A stretch of DNA of 33,633 nt, taken from the NCBI GenBank assembly GCA_964651475.1, contig CAZYXV010000041.1, forward strand, positions 1-33,633. Reading direction: 5' to 3'. The number at the start of each line of letters is the position of its first letter. The first letter of the stretch is position 1. Both the position numbers and the translations under genes were made by a program. The notes under the pieces were generated by a model. The model was not told the origin of the DNA. It worked only from the letters and a program-made list of their open reading frames with translations, and searched no databases. Positions 24,708 to 31,669 of this stretch are shown here, piece after piece. The DNA comes from JBGSMF01 sp964651475. Lineage in GTDB: Bacteria > Chloroflexota > Anaerolineae > Fen-1058.

Positions 24708-25955
24708 CTATAGCGCCGCTTGTGTTTCCGGCGCGGGTTGGGCGTGCGCGTGGCGGTCGGCGCGGACGATAAAACCGAGCGCAGGGGTCAATAACCCGCC
24801 GCAGCACAGCAGCGCCAGCGGCACCGAAAAGACATTGGCCAGCGCGCCGATGGTCAGTCCGCCGAGCACCTGCCCGACCGATCCCGCCTGCGCCGTCATG
24901 GAGAGAATGGTGGCGCGCACGTCTGGGTCGAGGCGCTGGTTCATCCAGGCGGCCAGGAGTGGATCGGTGAGCTCCTGGAAGCTATAAATGACCAGGTACA
25001 GGGCGAGCGCCAGTCCCAGGAACGGAGACCAGGCAAACCCAGCGATGGAGAGGGCGATACCGCCCGTGATGGCGAGCATCAGGCGTCCGACGACGCGCGG
25101 CTGGCTGGCATCAAAGCGCTTTTCGATCTGGTGCGTCAGGAAAATCGCGAGCAGAATGCTGACAAGCTCCAGGATGCCGAAAAAGCTCAGCTCGTTGTGG
25201 CCAAAGAGCACTGGCAGCTCGAAACGATCCGTCAGGTGCTTGACCCACAGCCGGTCAAAGCCGCCCGTCACGCCGTAAAACAGACTGATGCCGAGGATCG
25301 CCAGCAGGGTCGGGCGCAGGCGGATGGTCTGCACCCCCTTGCGGAAGGTGTCGGCCATGTGGCGGAAAATATGGTGGAATTCTGGGCGGGTGGGTTTAAA
25401 ACCCTGCTCGGACATGAGAAAGACAAGCAGAAGCGCCAGGAGAACCCGCGCCGCGCCGATGCCATAGATCGTCACGGCAAGGGACGTAAAGCTGCCCAAC
25501 GCCGTCGCGGCTAGCACCCCCACCACGTTGCCGCTCAGGTCGTAGCGATTGGCGGCGAGGAACGCCCGGTTGGCGCGCTCTTCGCCGATCTCGTCGCTGA
25601 GCCAGGCTTCGGTGGCGCCGCTGATAAAGGTATAGCCCACGCCCCACACCAACTTGGACAGCAGGATGGGCACAAAGGCTGGGAACAGCCCTTCGATGAC
25701 CAAACCCAGTCCCATCAGCGCGTGGCCGAGGATGACGGACAGGCGCCGCGAGTACATATCGGCGACGACGCCGGTCGGCACCTCAAAGAGCAGCATAGCC
25801 AGCCACTGCACGGTTCCGACCAGCACGAGCTGCAGCGGGTTCAGCCCGGCCGTGACTGCCTCGTAGAGCAATGTGCCGAAGGGCGCGGCGAACAGGATGC
25901 CAGACGTGAAAGACAGAAACAGGTAGACTCGATACGCGTCAGGTCGTTTCATCAC
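24708..25955 (-). CDS. MFS transporter
   Basis: This 415-residue membrane protein has about twelve predicted TM helices and an MFS loop 2-3 signature variant, GVVADMYSRRLSVILGHAL (about 62-80). The sequence LSKLVWGVGYTFISGATEAWLSDEI is the motif seen in a drug/sugar-efflux-like MFS subgroup. The central loop carries FRHMADTFRKGVQTIRLRP. The likely role is proton-driven export of a small molecule, with unknown substrate. The start is GTG at 25955 or the ATG one codon later. The gene is 66 bp upstream of the histidine kinase gene on the same strand, so it may head that transcription unit. Confidence 0.85.
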   Translation of the reverse strand: MMKRPDAYRVYLFLSFTSGILFAAPFGTLLYEAVTAGLNPLQLVLVGTVQWLAMLLFEVPTGVVADMYSRRLSVILGHALMGLGLVIEGLFPAFVPILLSKLVWGVGYTFISGATEAWLSDEIGEERANRAFLAANRYDLSGNVVGVLAATALGSFTSLAVTIYGIGAARVLLALLLVFLMSEQGFKPTRPEFHHIFRHMADTFRKGVQTIRLRPTLLAILGISLFYGVTGGFDRLWVKHLTDRFELPVLFGHNELSFFGILELVSILLAIFLTHQIEKRFDASQPRVVGRLMLAITGGIALSIAGFAWSPFLGLALALYLVIYSFQELTDPLLAAWMNQRLDPDVRATILSMTAQAGSVGQVLGGLTIGALANVFSVPLALLCCGGLLTPALGFIVRADRHAHAQPAPETQAAL

Positions 25956-26081
25956 ACGGCGAACCTATCCAGAACATGGTTGCTCAAAAGTCTTGTGGCA
26001 ACTGGTCGATGATACCACTTACCAATACATTACACAAGGCATCTGCTTTTCATCCATGTGTCCATTCACCGGCATTGGCGC

Positions 26082-26152
26082 CAACTTGCATCCTGAGCCT
26101 GTCGAAGGACGCCCTACAAGCACGGCTCGACAGGCTCACCGTGCTCAAGTTG
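26082..26152. repeat. Composite palindrome (REP/MITE-like) between MFS and lipoprotein genes
   Basis: Outer arms CAACTTG (26082-26088) and CAAGTTG (26146-26152) enclose inner arms GAGCCTGTCGA (26095-26105) and TCGACAGGCTC (26127-26137). The whole can fold into a long two-part hairpin. The left half contains TCCTGAGCCTGTCGAAGGA (26091-26109), the same CCTGAGC...GAAGGA design as at 1327-1347 and 1962-1983. The gap 25956-26248 holds no gene. Confidence 0.65.
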
Positions 26153-26248
26153 ACACTAATGATTCACCAGAGGCCAAGGGTTGACGATTTTTCTTTTCGG
26201 TAATATCATCTCATTTGGACGGACATCCAGTACACATGCGAGGCAAAA

Positions 26249-27598
26249 TTGCCTGTGAAAGCAACAATCAGGACCGTGCTTTTTATTATTCTTGTGTTGT
26301 CAGCTTGCCAGAGCGAAAGAAGCACGCCCGAAGCTAATTTTTATATTGAGCAGCTCCCCTTGCCTCATTTAATTCTCAAATGCACTGTCGGTCCCGTTGT
26401 GGATCAGGATGTTTCTATTTTTTCTATTTTGCCAAGAAGCAAAACTGTTCTTGCTGTAGCTGAAGATGGGCTATACCGCGCCTCATTAATGGATAGACAA
26501 TGGCGCCGCCTGGAGTGCCCGGATGCCTTACTCGTTGATGGATATTTTCCTCATCGTCCACAAGGTGCCAGAGTTATTTTGTACAACGCTTCCGAGGGCC
26601 TTTTTGTATCCAATGACGATGGTCTGACCTGGCACTTGGTTTCAAACGAATATCAGTTTGGTCTAGTGCTTCTTCACCGGAATGGAACTCTATATGCTAC
26701 TGCCAACGTACGCATTGAGATTTCTGAGCCGATAACGAATGTTGTAGACTTGCCCTGGTGCACTATTGAGCCAGATGGTAATAAGCATTGTACAAGAGCT
26801 GTTCTTCTAATGTCCAAGGACGGGGGGCAAAGTTGGAAGGACATCACTGGCAATATTGGAGCAGGAATAGATTTGATGGGAATATCAGAGGATCCTGACC
26901 ATCCTGATTCAGTCATCCTGTACGGCGTTGGTGAACGGGGATATATCCTTCAAGCCTCAAATGAAAACTATAACTGGAAACTGATCAGACAGGAAAAATG
27001 GACTAGAGAGCATAAAGAAACAGAGGAGCAATTCTTTGCCCGTAGCTATTCGTCGGGAACAACGCTTTACAATTTCGGCGCAACGCTGGCAAACTATTTC
27101 GATTATGACTTTGGGACGAGTGTGGTGTTGCCAGCCCTTGATATTGTGCCGGAACAAACATCTTACGAGTTCACTCAGATAGGGAACAAGACAATCCAAG
27201 TCACAGTTCGCTTTCTCCGCAATTACGCTGACGAACCGGTTGTCAGGCTGGTGGACATATCTGCGCCCGAGGTATGGGCTATACGAGTTCGTACTCCTGC
27301 TGGAGAACGGATTTACAGCCCTTCGGCCAGTTCGCAGTTCGTATCGAATTCTGAGAATCGGGAGAAGGCGAGGCAAGTATATCGCGCACAACAAGACCTA
27401 CAGGCAGTGGAAGTGAGCAAGACACATCCCTATACCAGAATGATAGACTTGGACAGTTTGTTCGCTTTTTCGCAAGTTGGCGTGTACAAAGTGCAACTCT
27501 TGTACGAGAACAATGATATTGCAGAGCGCGATAGAGACGAATGGATCGGCCTGTTCTCCAGCCAACCTTTTACTGTCACTATCACGCCACAAGGTTAG
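26249..27598 (+). CDS. Lipoprotein with Asp-box (BNR-like) repeats
   Basis: The 449 residues start with a lipoprotein signal peptide ending in the lipobox LSAC (Cys20), so the protein should be anchored outside the membrane. Two Asp-box motifs, SNDDGLTW (121-128) and SKDGGQSW (189-196), lie in a beta-rich first half, as in sialidase/photosystem-assembly-like beta-propellers. The second half (about 260-449) is a beta-rich domain I cannot assign, ending in a possible Ig-like strand set (GVYKVQLLYEN, FTVTITPQG). No enzymatic motif is recognised. The start is uncertain: TTG at 26249 is 5 nt after CGAGG, while GTG at 26255 gives the tidier signal VKATIRTVLFIILVLSAC. By eye it is richer in AT than the exporter block. 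Confidence 0.75.
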   Translation: MPVKATIRTVLFIILVLSACQSERSTPEANFYIEQLPLPHLILKCTVGPVVDQDVSIFSILPRSKTVLAVAEDGLYRASLMDRQWRRLECPDALLVDGYFPHRPQGARVILYNASEGLFVSNDDGLTWHLVSNEYQFGLVLLHRNGTLYATANVRIEISEPITNVVDLPWCTIEPDGNKHCTRAVLLMSKDGGQSWKDITGNIGAGIDLMGISEDPDHPDSVILYGVGERGYILQASNENYNWKLIRQEKWTREHKETEEQFFARSYSSGTTLYNFGATLANYFDYDFGTSVVLPALDIVPEQTSYEFTQIGNKTIQVTVRFLRNYADEPVVRLVDISAPEVWAIRVRTPAGERIYSPSASSQFVSNSENREKARQVYRAQQDLQAVEVSKTHPYTRMIDLDSLFAFSQVGVYKVQLLYENNDIAERDRDEWIGLFSSQPFTVTITPQG

Positions 27599-27680
27599 CC
27601 ACATACAAAAGTGAGTTGCTCGAGGACAAAAATTTAGACTTTACTTTGTTTCTACCGCAAGAAAGGAATCGAACAAAACT

Positions 27681-28112
27681 ATGGATGAAAAATACAACAT
27701 CGTCTACGTTGATGATCCTGAAGAATCTGCATGGGGGATTATTGGACGAGGCATTAGCACTTATAACAAACAACAAGCGGGTGAGCAAAAATTTCAACGC
27801 CTCTGTTTCGTTCTTCAGGCGCCTGACCAGACCATTGCAGGCGGTGTGATAGGCGAATTATATTGGGATTGGTTGTACGTGGATTTACTGTGGGTAAAAG
27901 ACGAGCTGCGCGGCCGCGGATATGGACATCGCCTGCTGACGGTTTTTGAACAAGAAGCGCGGCGACGTGGCGCCAAGAATGCCTACCTGGACACATTTAG
28001 TTTTCAGGCGCCGGACTTTTATAAACGACATGGCTATCGTGTTTTTGGCGAACTGGAAAATTTCCCGCCTGGGCATCAACGCTACTTTCTTACGAAACAA
28101 CTTTCTTTATGA
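27681..28112 (+). CDS. GNAT-family N-acetyltransferase
   Basis: This 143-residue protein has the GNAT core: beta strands GGVIGELYWDWLYVDLLWV (about 54-72), the acetyl-CoA pyrophosphate loop RGRGYGHRLL (77-86), and the closing AYLDTFSFQAPDFYKRHGYRVFGE (motif B, with the Tyr of YKRHGY as usual general acid). Substrate unknown; the size and layout fit small-molecule or antibiotic-type GNATs. An AAAGGA sequence precedes the ATG at a rather long spacing. The next lipoprotein gene overlaps it by 4 bp (ATGA). Confidence 0.85.
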   Translation: MDEKYNIVYVDDPEESAWGIIGRGISTYNKQQAGEQKFQRLCFVLQAPDQTIAGGVIGELYWDWLYVDLLWVKDELRGRGYGHRLLTVFEQEARRRGAKNAYLDTFSFQAPDFYKRHGYRVFGELENFPPGHQRYFLTKQLSL

Positions 28113-28468
28113 AGAAAAGACATATCGCAATTCACATTTTGTTGTTTGCCAGTTGGTTTTCTGTAATGATGTCTCTCGTAGGCTGCACTATCCAGCCAAC
28201 TTTGCCGCCTACTGCAACCGCAATTGGACGAATCGTGCTTGGTTATGGAGACCACAGCCCTGTTCCAAATTTGCCTCTTTGGATTGGAAAAGAGAGCCGC
28301 GGTCAGCCAGTTACACGTACAAATGAGAATGGTGAATTTACCTTGACAGGCTTGCCAGTCGGACAAACCATAGATGTGGTAGATGATCACCTTGCCTTCC
28401 AAGTAAACGTCACATCAAGTGGGATCATTGATCTTGGCACACTCGAATATCCCTTGATTCACCCATAA
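28109..28468 (+). CDS. Small lipoprotein with carboxypeptidase-regulatory-like (beta-sandwich) domain
   Basis: This 119-residue protein has a signal peptide with lipobox LVGC (Cys26) and a Thr/Pro-rich spacer (TIQPTLPPTATA). A small beta-sandwich follows whose pattern V-x-x-LPLWIG, RTNENGEFTLTGLPVG, VDVVDDHLAFQVNV resembles CarboxypepD_reg/SpaA-type domains. Such domains are structural or ligand-binding units on the cell surface. The start codon overlaps the GNAT stop by 4 bp and its own stop overlaps the next ATG by one base (TAATG), so all three form one operon. Confidence 0.7.
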   Translation: MKKRHIAIHILLFASWFSVMMSLVGCTIQPTLPPTATAIGRIVLGYGDHSPVPNLPLWIGKESRGQPVTRTNENGEFTLTGLPVGQTIDVVDDHLAFQVNVTSSGIIDLGTLEYPLIHP

Positions 28469-28620
28469 TGAAGTATAGAATCCTAGAATTTGATCCCAGC
28501 GCTGCTCCTGGGGATTTGCTCGAGCGGTACTTTTTTGAAGATAGAATGTTCCAAGAGATGGAGCCCGAGGATCCATTGCCTTACTTTCTGTTTACGTCGC
28601 ATCTGTCCAGTCTTGACTAG
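28468..28620 (+). pseudogene. Truncated N-terminus of a second GNAT-type acetyltransferase
   Basis: This 50-codon frame starts with ATG in a TAATG overlap. The first 38 residues (MKYRILEFDPSAAPGD, then ERYFFEDRMFQEMEPEDPLP) resemble the start of longer GNAT proteins of the type MKIR-x-LEFDP-x-x-AP-x-x-L-x-x-Y-F, then HP-x-DPLP. After PEDPLP the sequence becomes YFLFTSHLSSLD and a stop, because it runs into the 3' end of surE on the opposite strand. It is most likely a gene cut by a rearrangement at about 28585. A short expressed peptide cannot be excluded. Confidence 0.5.
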
Positions 28621-29425
28621 ATGGGAACGCGCGCGCCGTCAGGTCCTCGGTCAGCGGCGTGACGGACACCACCCGGTCCACAACCAGGGCATGAATGTCG
28701 CTATCTGGCTCTAGCGTTTCCGGGTCAACGTAAATTTCAATGCCCATCCGGCCCGGGTCAAAGGGAGTGCTGCGCGCCGGCCTCACCGGCACAAAGTAGC
28801 GCTGGCGCGATACCCGCGTCCATCGCCAGGGCGTTTGGCGCGTTGCGCCGCGTGGGACATCAATTTTCAAAATGTCCACCCCACTTGGCAGCCCGTTCGC
28901 GAGCGCGCGCCTGGCAAACAGTTCCAGGAAATAGGCCGCCACGCCAAAATCCACCTCGGTGGAGTGGCTCATGTAATGTTCGGGCGCGGTTTGCAGCGAA
29001 ACGGCCAGCGTGGGTATGCCAAAGCCGGCGCCTTCCAGCGCCGCACCCACTGTGCCGGATACGGTGATGCCCATGCCAATATTTTCGCCATAGTTGATGC
29101 CAGAAACGACCAGCGATGGCTTGCTTGGCGCAATTTCAACCAGGGCATATTGCACGGCTTGCGCCGGCGAGCCTTCCACGGCATAGCCCTCGATTTGGCG
29201 AGTGTTGCCGGGTCCGTTTTGCGAGTGGAGAGTTATGGGATGGGAGGTGATGCGCCCGCTGGAAGTGGATGGCAGGCTGCGCCCCATGCCCGATTGTTGC
29301 TCGCGCGGCGCGGCGACCAGCAATTCGCCCAGGCCATCCAGCGCCTCCGCCGCCGCGCGCAATCCGGGCGACGCGATGCCGTCGTCGTTCGTGATGAGGA
29401 TGAAAGGTTTGTCGTTTGATGCCAT
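28592..29425 (-). CDS. surE: 5'/3'-nucleotidase SurE
   Basis: This 277-residue protein has the SurE phosphatase signatures: LITNDDGIASPGL with metal-binding D14 and D15, QQSGMGRSL with Ser45, and SGINYGENIG with N111. SurE removes phosphate from nucleoside 5'- and 3'-monophosphates (and short polyphosphate) in the cytoplasm and is linked to stationary-phase survival. The length is within the usual range of 250-280. The ATG at 29425 follows AAGGAG with 6 nt spacing; the longer frame to 29470 has no such site. It is divergent from the peroxiredoxin-cydAB unit and convergent with the truncated GNAT, overlapping its end by 29 bp. Confidence 0.92.
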   Translation of the reverse strand: MASNDKPFILITNDDGIASPGLRAAAEALDGLGELLVAAPREQQSGMGRSLPSTSSGRITSHPITLHSQNGPGNTRQIEGYAVEGSPAQAVQYALVEIAPSKPSLVVSGINYGENIGMGITVSGTVGAALEGAGFGIPTLAVSLQTAPEHYMSHSTEVDFGVAAYFLELFARRALANGLPSGVDILKIDVPRGATRQTPWRWTRVSRQRYFVPVRPARSTPFDPGRMGIEIYVDPETLEPDSDIHALVVDRVVSVTPLTEDLTARAFPSSQDWTDAT

Positions 29426-29501
29426 ATAGTCTCCTTGTTTGAGCCTGCCCTGTGCAAAAGGCGGGTGCAATCATACAACAAAAATGGCTGGTTGGGAAAT
29501 C

Positions 29502-29529
29502 TTGCGATAGATGGCAAGTGGAGTAAAAT
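29502..29529 (+). promoter_or_regulatory. Candidate sigma-70-type promoter for the peroxiredoxin-cydAB unit
   Basis: TTGCGA at 29502-29507 and TAAAAT at 29524-29529 are 16 bp apart, in the 140-bp divergent gap between surE and the peroxiredoxin gene. The match is by eye only. Confidence 0.4.
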
Positions 29530-29553
29530 AAGACCAGGCAACTGGAATATGCT

Positions 29554-29560
29554 GAGGAGG
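29554..29560 (+). promoter_or_regulatory. Strong ribosome-binding site for an upstream in-frame ATG
   Basis: GAGGAGG lies 5 nt before an ATG at 29566, which is in frame with the peroxiredoxin and would add 38 residues (MPELRDGCVKPARGPLVPS and onward). A second strong site, AGGAGG at 29666-29671, serves the ATG at 29680. The stretch between has two GC hairpins (GAGGG/CCCTC and GCCCC/GGGGGC), so it may be a regulatory leader or a coded extension. Confidence 0.45.
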
Positions 29561-29679
29561 TTGATATGCCAGAGTTAAGAGACGGTTGTGTCAAACCCGC
29601 GAGAGGGCCACTCGTTCCCTCGGCACCGCTCGCCGCCCCAGCCGTGGGGGCTGTTTCATTATCACAGGAGGCCAGTGAG

Positions 29680-30273
29680 ATGTCTGCACGCGTCGGCAAA
29701 GAGGCGCCCGATTTTGAGGCGAACGCATTTATCGAAGGGGTGGGCTTTAAACTCATCAAGCTATCGGATTACAAAGGCCAGTGGATTGTGCTGTGCTTTT
29801 ATCCCGGCGATTTTACGTTTGTTTGACCCACCGAGCTGGCGGCGGTCGCCGCCCGCTACCGCGAGTTGCGCGCGTTGGGAGTGCAGGTGCTGGCAATGAG
29901 CGCAGATAGCCGCTTTGTTCACAAAGTCTGGCAAGAAAACGAGTTATCCAAAATGATTCCCGGCGGCGTGCCGTTCCCAATGCTTTCCGACGCCGGCGGC
30001 AAGGTCGGCGCGGTCTATGGCGTGTACGACCCGGACGCCGGCGTGGATATTCGCGGACGCTTTATCATTGACCCCGATTTCGTCATCCGCGCCGTAGAGA
30101 TGCTGACGCCCGAAGTGGGCCGCAACCCGGACGAGCTGATCCGCCAGGTCAAGGCCTTTCAGCACGTCAGGACGACGGGCGAGGTAACGCCTTCGGGCTG
30201 GCAACCCGGCGAACTCACGCTCAAGCCCGGCCCGGCGTTGGTCGGCAAAGTATGGGAAGTGTGGAAACCATAG
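29680..30273 (+). CDS. Selenocysteine-containing peroxiredoxin (AhpC/TSA family), Sec49 encoded by TGA
   Basis: This 197-residue peroxiredoxin reduces peroxides in the cytoplasm. The family active site PxxxTxxC appears as YPGDFTFV-U-PTEL: Pro42, Thr46, and TGA at 29824-29826 exactly where the peroxidatic cysteine codon belongs (position 49). The frame stays open for another 148 sense codons with intact family features (AMSADSRFVHKVW, FPMLSDAGGKVGAVYGVYD, IRGRFIIDPDF with the conserved Arg125, TPEVGRNPDELIRQVKAFQ). A SECIS-like hairpin follows the TGA. The resolving cysteine expected near residue 170 (usually VCPxxW) is Thr170 in EVTPSGW, so it should act as a one-Sec enzyme. AGGAGG at 29666-29671 supports the ATG at 29680; an in-frame ATG at 29566 is an alternative. 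cydA starts 17 bp downstream. A nonsense mutation is the main alternative, but the hairpin and exact position argue against it. Confidence 0.85.
29827..29856 (+). promoter_or_regulatory. SECIS-like hairpin for selenocysteine insertion
   Basis: Downstream of the TGA, GGCGGC (29838-29843) pairs with GCCGCC (29848-29853) around the apical loop GGTC (29844-29847). The E. coli fdhF SECIS, bound by SelB, has a GGUC apical loop starting 21 nt after the first base of its UGA; here the loop starts 20 nt after it. The hairpin codes for ELAAVAARY, so it is embedded in coding sequence as bacterial SECIS elements are. Confidence 0.7.
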
Positions 30274-30290
30274 GACTGGAAGGAGTGACA

Positions 30291-31652
30291 ATGGAACTCG
30301 CTTTAGCGCGCTGGCAATTTGCAATCACCACCGTCTACCACTTTTTCTTTGTCCCCCTGACGTTAGGCCTTTCGCTGCTGGTGGCGATCCTGGAAAGCGT
30401 CTACGTCCGCACCGGGAATGACCTGTACAAGCGCATGGCCCAGTTTTGGGGCAAACTTTTTCTGATCAATTTCGCCATGGGGGTGGCCACCGGCATCGTG
30501 CAAGAATTTCAGTTCGGCATGAACTGGTCCGAGTATTCGCGCTTTGTGGGCGACATTTTTGGCGCGCCCCTGGCCATCGAAGCGCTGCTGGCCTTTTTCC
30601 TCGAATCCACGTTTTTGGGCCTGTGGATTTTTGGCTGGGACAAGCTTTCCAGGCGCGCGCACGCGGCCACCATCTGGCTGGTGGCGATTGGCTCGAACCT
30701 TTCGGCGTTTTGGATCCTGGTGGCCAACTCGTTCATGCAGCAGCCGGTGGGATTTGCCTTGCGCAACGGGCGGGCCGAAATGACAGACTTTTTCGCCCTG
30801 CTCGCCAACCCGAACGTCTGGGTGCAATTCCCGCACGTGTTCTTTTCCGGCGTCGCCACCGCGGCGTTTTTCGTGATCGGCATCAGCGCCTATCACCTGT
30901 GGCGCAATGGCCGCGCCGAGTTGTTCCGGCGCTCTTTCCAGATCGCCGTCGTTTACGGCGTGATTGGCAGCCTGGCCGTGATCCTGGTGGGCCACCGCCA
31001 GGCGCAGCATATGATACAAACCCAGCCGATGAAAATGGCCGCCGCCGAGGCATTGTGGGAAAGCGAGGACCCCGCCTCGTTCTCGTTACTCACCCTCAGC
31101 GACGAGCGAGCGCAGCGCGACATTGTCAACATCAGGATCCCCCGCGCGCTCAGCTTGCTGGCCTATAACCGCCTGGATGGCGAGGTGAAGGGCATCAAGA
31201 ACCTCCAGGCCGAGTACGAGCAAGAATACGGGCCGGGCAATTACGCGCCTTCCGTCACCATTACGTATTGGGTGTTCCGTTTCATGGTCGGCGCGGGGGT
31301 GTTGATGGCGCTGCTGGCTGTGTATGGCCTGTACGTGGTCGCCAGGAATCAGATCGAGCAAAACCGCTGGCTGCTGCGTTGGCTGCCGCTGGCGATTGCG
31401 CTGCCTTATGTAGCCAACACCTCGGGCTGGCTGATGACCGAGCTGGGCCGCCAGCCGTGGGTGGTTTTTGGCGTGATGAAGACGGCCGATGCCGTCTCGC
31501 CCACCGTCACCACCGGCATGGTGACCTTTTCTGTGGTGAGCTTTACGCTGCTTTACGGCGCGTTGATGGCGGCGGATATTTACTTGCTTTCCAGGTACGC
31601 TGGCGCCAGGGAGGCGAGCGAAGACTTGCCCCAACCGGTGGGCGCTTATTGA
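30291..31652 (+). CDS. cydA: Cytochrome bd oxidase subunit I
   Basis: This 453-residue membrane subunit of the terminal quinol:O2 oxidase carries haems b558, b595 and d. Visible marks are RWQFAITTVYHFFFVPLTLGL with His17 (haem ligand), EALLAFFLESTFLGLWIFGW, His182 in VWVQFPHVFFSG (b558 ligand region), Met332 in YWVFRFMVG (b558 ligand region) and SGWLMTELGRQPW. The quinol-binding Q-loop is of the short type. It starts at the ATG at 30291 behind GGAAGGAG; the longer frame to 30252 overlaps the peroxiredoxin gene. It is 17 bp after the peroxiredoxin and 17 bp before cydB, so probably co-transcribed. The complex scavenges O2 with high affinity and tolerates peroxide, fitting the peroxiredoxin neighbour. 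Confidence 0.95.
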   Translation: MELALARWQFAITTVYHFFFVPLTLGLSLLVAILESVYVRTGNDLYKRMAQFWGKLFLINFAMGVATGIVQEFQFGMNWSEYSRFVGDIFGAPLAIEALLAFFLESTFLGLWIFGWDKLSRRAHAATIWLVAIGSNLSAFWILVANSFMQQPVGFALRNGRAEMTDFFALLANPNVWVQFPHVFFSGVATAAFFVIGISAYHLWRNGRAELFRRSFQIAVVYGVIGSLAVILVGHRQAQHMIQTQPMKMAAAEALWESEDPASFSLLTLSDERAQRDIVNIRIPRALSLLAYNRLDGEVKGIKNLQAEYEQEYGPGNYAPSVTITYWVFRFMVGAGVLMALLAVYGLYVVARNQIEQNRWLLRWLPLAIALPYVANTSGWLMTELGRQPWVVFGVMKTADAVSPTVTTGMVTFSVVSFTLLYGALMAADIYLLSRYAGAREASEDLPQPVGAY

Positions 31653-31669
31653 TCGGTGGAGGATGACCC

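Noticed and set aside
29824..29826. Reading the TGA in the peroxiredoxin as tryptophan or as a simple nonsense mutation
   Set aside because: TGA ends other genes here, so it is not generally Trp. Its exact position at the catalytic residue with a SECIS-like hairpin favours selenocysteine over random nonsense.
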